From assembly GCF_042431545.1 (NCBI RefSeq), contig NZ_JBHLYX010000016.1: 64,000 nt of DNA; one strand, written 5' to 3'. The notes beneath the pieces were generated by a model. The model did no database searches, had not been told where the DNA came from, and was given only the letters and a program-made list of their open reading frames with translations. This DNA is from Pseudoalteromonas xiamenensis (GTDB lineage: Bacteria; Pseudomonadota; Gammaproteobacteria; Enterobacterales; Alteromonadaceae). Position 1 is the stretch's first letter. The number at the start of each line of letters is the position of its first letter. Shown piece after piece: positions 63,178 through 64,000 of this stretch. Made by a program: the position numbers and the translations under genes.

Positions 63178-64000
63178 TTAATCAAATAATTTTAAGTTGT
63201 TTGCTTGGTTATTTACTGTATTAATTCCATTAGATGAGGCTAACTTTTTGGTAAGCCAAAAATCTTTATTTGACTCCAAATCAAGCGGAACAGCACCGTT
63301 ATTAAGAAGCATAATATTGCCACTAGCGTCTGATTGATGTTTAACAAACAACGGAACCCATTGATTCTCTTTATTCTCTATAGCACCAGCCCAAGTACCA
63401 CCTTTGCCTTCATCAGCACGTACTACTAATGCTGCATTTGCAGCGGTATAGATGTATTTGTTACGTGCCATGGCATTACCAACACTAAAGCCAGCTTCGG
63501 GATAAAAACTTGAAATTAAAACCAACTGTTGATTTTGTAAGTGTTTACGCCATTTACTTGCTGTAGCCGCCTTTAGCAGGCTATCTGCCATTACACCAAT
63601 CGCAGAGCCTCCTGCGTTAAGCGAGGCTAACATGGCTGTTTCATCAACACCTCGTGCTGCACCCGATACAATGTTAATGTTCTCTTTAGCTGCCTGTATT
63701 GCAATATTTTGGGTAAACTCCTCATCAATATTATCGATACCACGAGACCCGATAACTGCTAAGCCACCTTTTTGCAGTAATGCTTTGTTACCCACACCAA
63801 AAAATACTGGAGGTGAAATATGACGTAGTTGCTTTTTAAGTAGCTGTGGATATTCACTGTCTTGTCTGGTAATGAGCCAAATACCTGCACGTTGCCATTT
63901 CTCAAGCGCTAATCCCATAGCGGCTTTACGAGCTAAAATCTCATTTAGACGATCAGCCGTAATTTTGCCTTTCGGATCTTTCCACTTGGAAAGGATCTCA
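63178..64000 (-). CDS. DprA-like protein, C-terminal part (runs off right edge)
   Basis: The frame is open from the window edge, so the gene starts beyond 64000; an internal ATG at 63918 is not the true start. The visible 273 residues begin with a basic helical segment (ILSKWKDPKGKI), then YPQLLKKQLRHISPPVFFGVGN and a Rossmann-like SLOG domain (LAVIGSRG, NINIVSGAARGVDETAM). These are the DprA/Smf hallmarks. It ends in a short variable tail. Classical DprA loads RecA on transforming DNA; DprA-like genes outside competence loci occur in defence islands. The role here is unresolved. Confidence 0.75.
   Translation of the reverse strand, partial: EILSKWKDPKGKITADRLNEILARKAAMGLALEKWQRAGIWLITRQDSEYPQLLKKQLRHISPPVFFGVGNKALLQKGGLAVIGSRGIDNIDEEFTQNIAIQAAKENINIVSGAARGVDETAMLASLNAGGSAIGVMADSLLKAATASKWRKHLQNQQLVLISSFYPEAGFSVGNAMARNKYIYTAANAALVVRADEGKGGTWAGAIENKENQWVPLFVKHQSDASGNIMLLNNGAVPLDLESNKDFWLTKKLASSNGINTVNNQANNLKLFD

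Noticed and set aside
1..64000. CRISPR arrays, tRNA or rRNA genes
   Set aside because: No regularly spaced repeats, cloverleaf sequence or ribosomal RNA segment was recognised on either strand.

Overview
The window comes from a Gram-negative marine-type gammaproteobacterium, most likely of the Alteromonadales (Pseudoalteromonas/Alteromonas-like). The evidence is moderate A+T content, a fadD–rnd–minEDC–ycgL–ycgN neighbourhood conserved with enterics, a Vibrio/Shewanella-type TonB2 operon (DUF3450, TtpC, ExbB, ExbD, TonB, TPR protein), and a mannose-utilisation cluster built on GH92, an AGE-family isomerase and a FucP-type transporter. I cannot fix the genus. I see no rRNA, tRNA or CRISPR array.

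From 1 to 35.5 kb the window is ordinary chromosome. It holds a partial alkaline phosphatase, an alpha/beta hydrolase, fadD, rnd, an outer-membrane barrel, the Min operon, ycgL with an MltB-type transglycosylase, a GbsR-like regulator, a DUF885 lipoprotein and YcgN. The mannose module follows at 12.1–19.0 kb: a secreted alpha-mannosidase frees mannose, an MFS symporter imports it, an isomerase makes fructose and a fructokinase phosphorylates it. Two LacI-type operators of the form TGGAnCGnTCCA sit before the transporter/isomerase and before the mannosidase. Next come a chemoreceptor, the TonB2 operon, two related small secreted proteins, and a lipoprotein/TonB-dependent-receptor pair. The segment ends with asd, a DUF4240 protein and a DUF547 protein.

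From 35.5 kb to the right edge the window is a dense defence island. It opens with a broken DUF91/EVE-type nuclease gene. A leftward run then carries WYL regulator, hsdM, hsdS, a structured intergenic segment, a SLATT membrane protein, a reverse transcriptase, a PrrC/RloC-type AAA ATPase, hsdR and a YgjP-type metallopeptidase. Thus a complete type I restriction-modification locus encloses an RT-based system and an AAA protein. To its right, divergently transcribed, is an unrecognised two-gene unit: an HNH-like nuclease with membrane helices, and a coiled-coil protein with a C-terminal membrane anchor.

From 53.1 to 64 kb there is a small orphan gene and a half-HsdS/HsdM-like pair whose methylase has lost its catalytic motifs. 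A Tn7-like tnsABCD operon is divergent from that pair. A Kiwa system (kwaA, kwaB) follows under a strong LexA-like box, and then a DprA-like gene that runs off the window.

The most interesting signal is at 44,541–44,708. A perfect 12-bp inverted repeat encloses about five hairpins, two with UUCG loops, directly upstream of SLATT–RT. This looks like a retron-style or DRT-style non-coding RNA, although the RT lacks canonical retron motifs. Second are the catalytically dead HsdM/HsdS pair beside the Tn7-like transposase and the LexA-controlled Kiwa operon.
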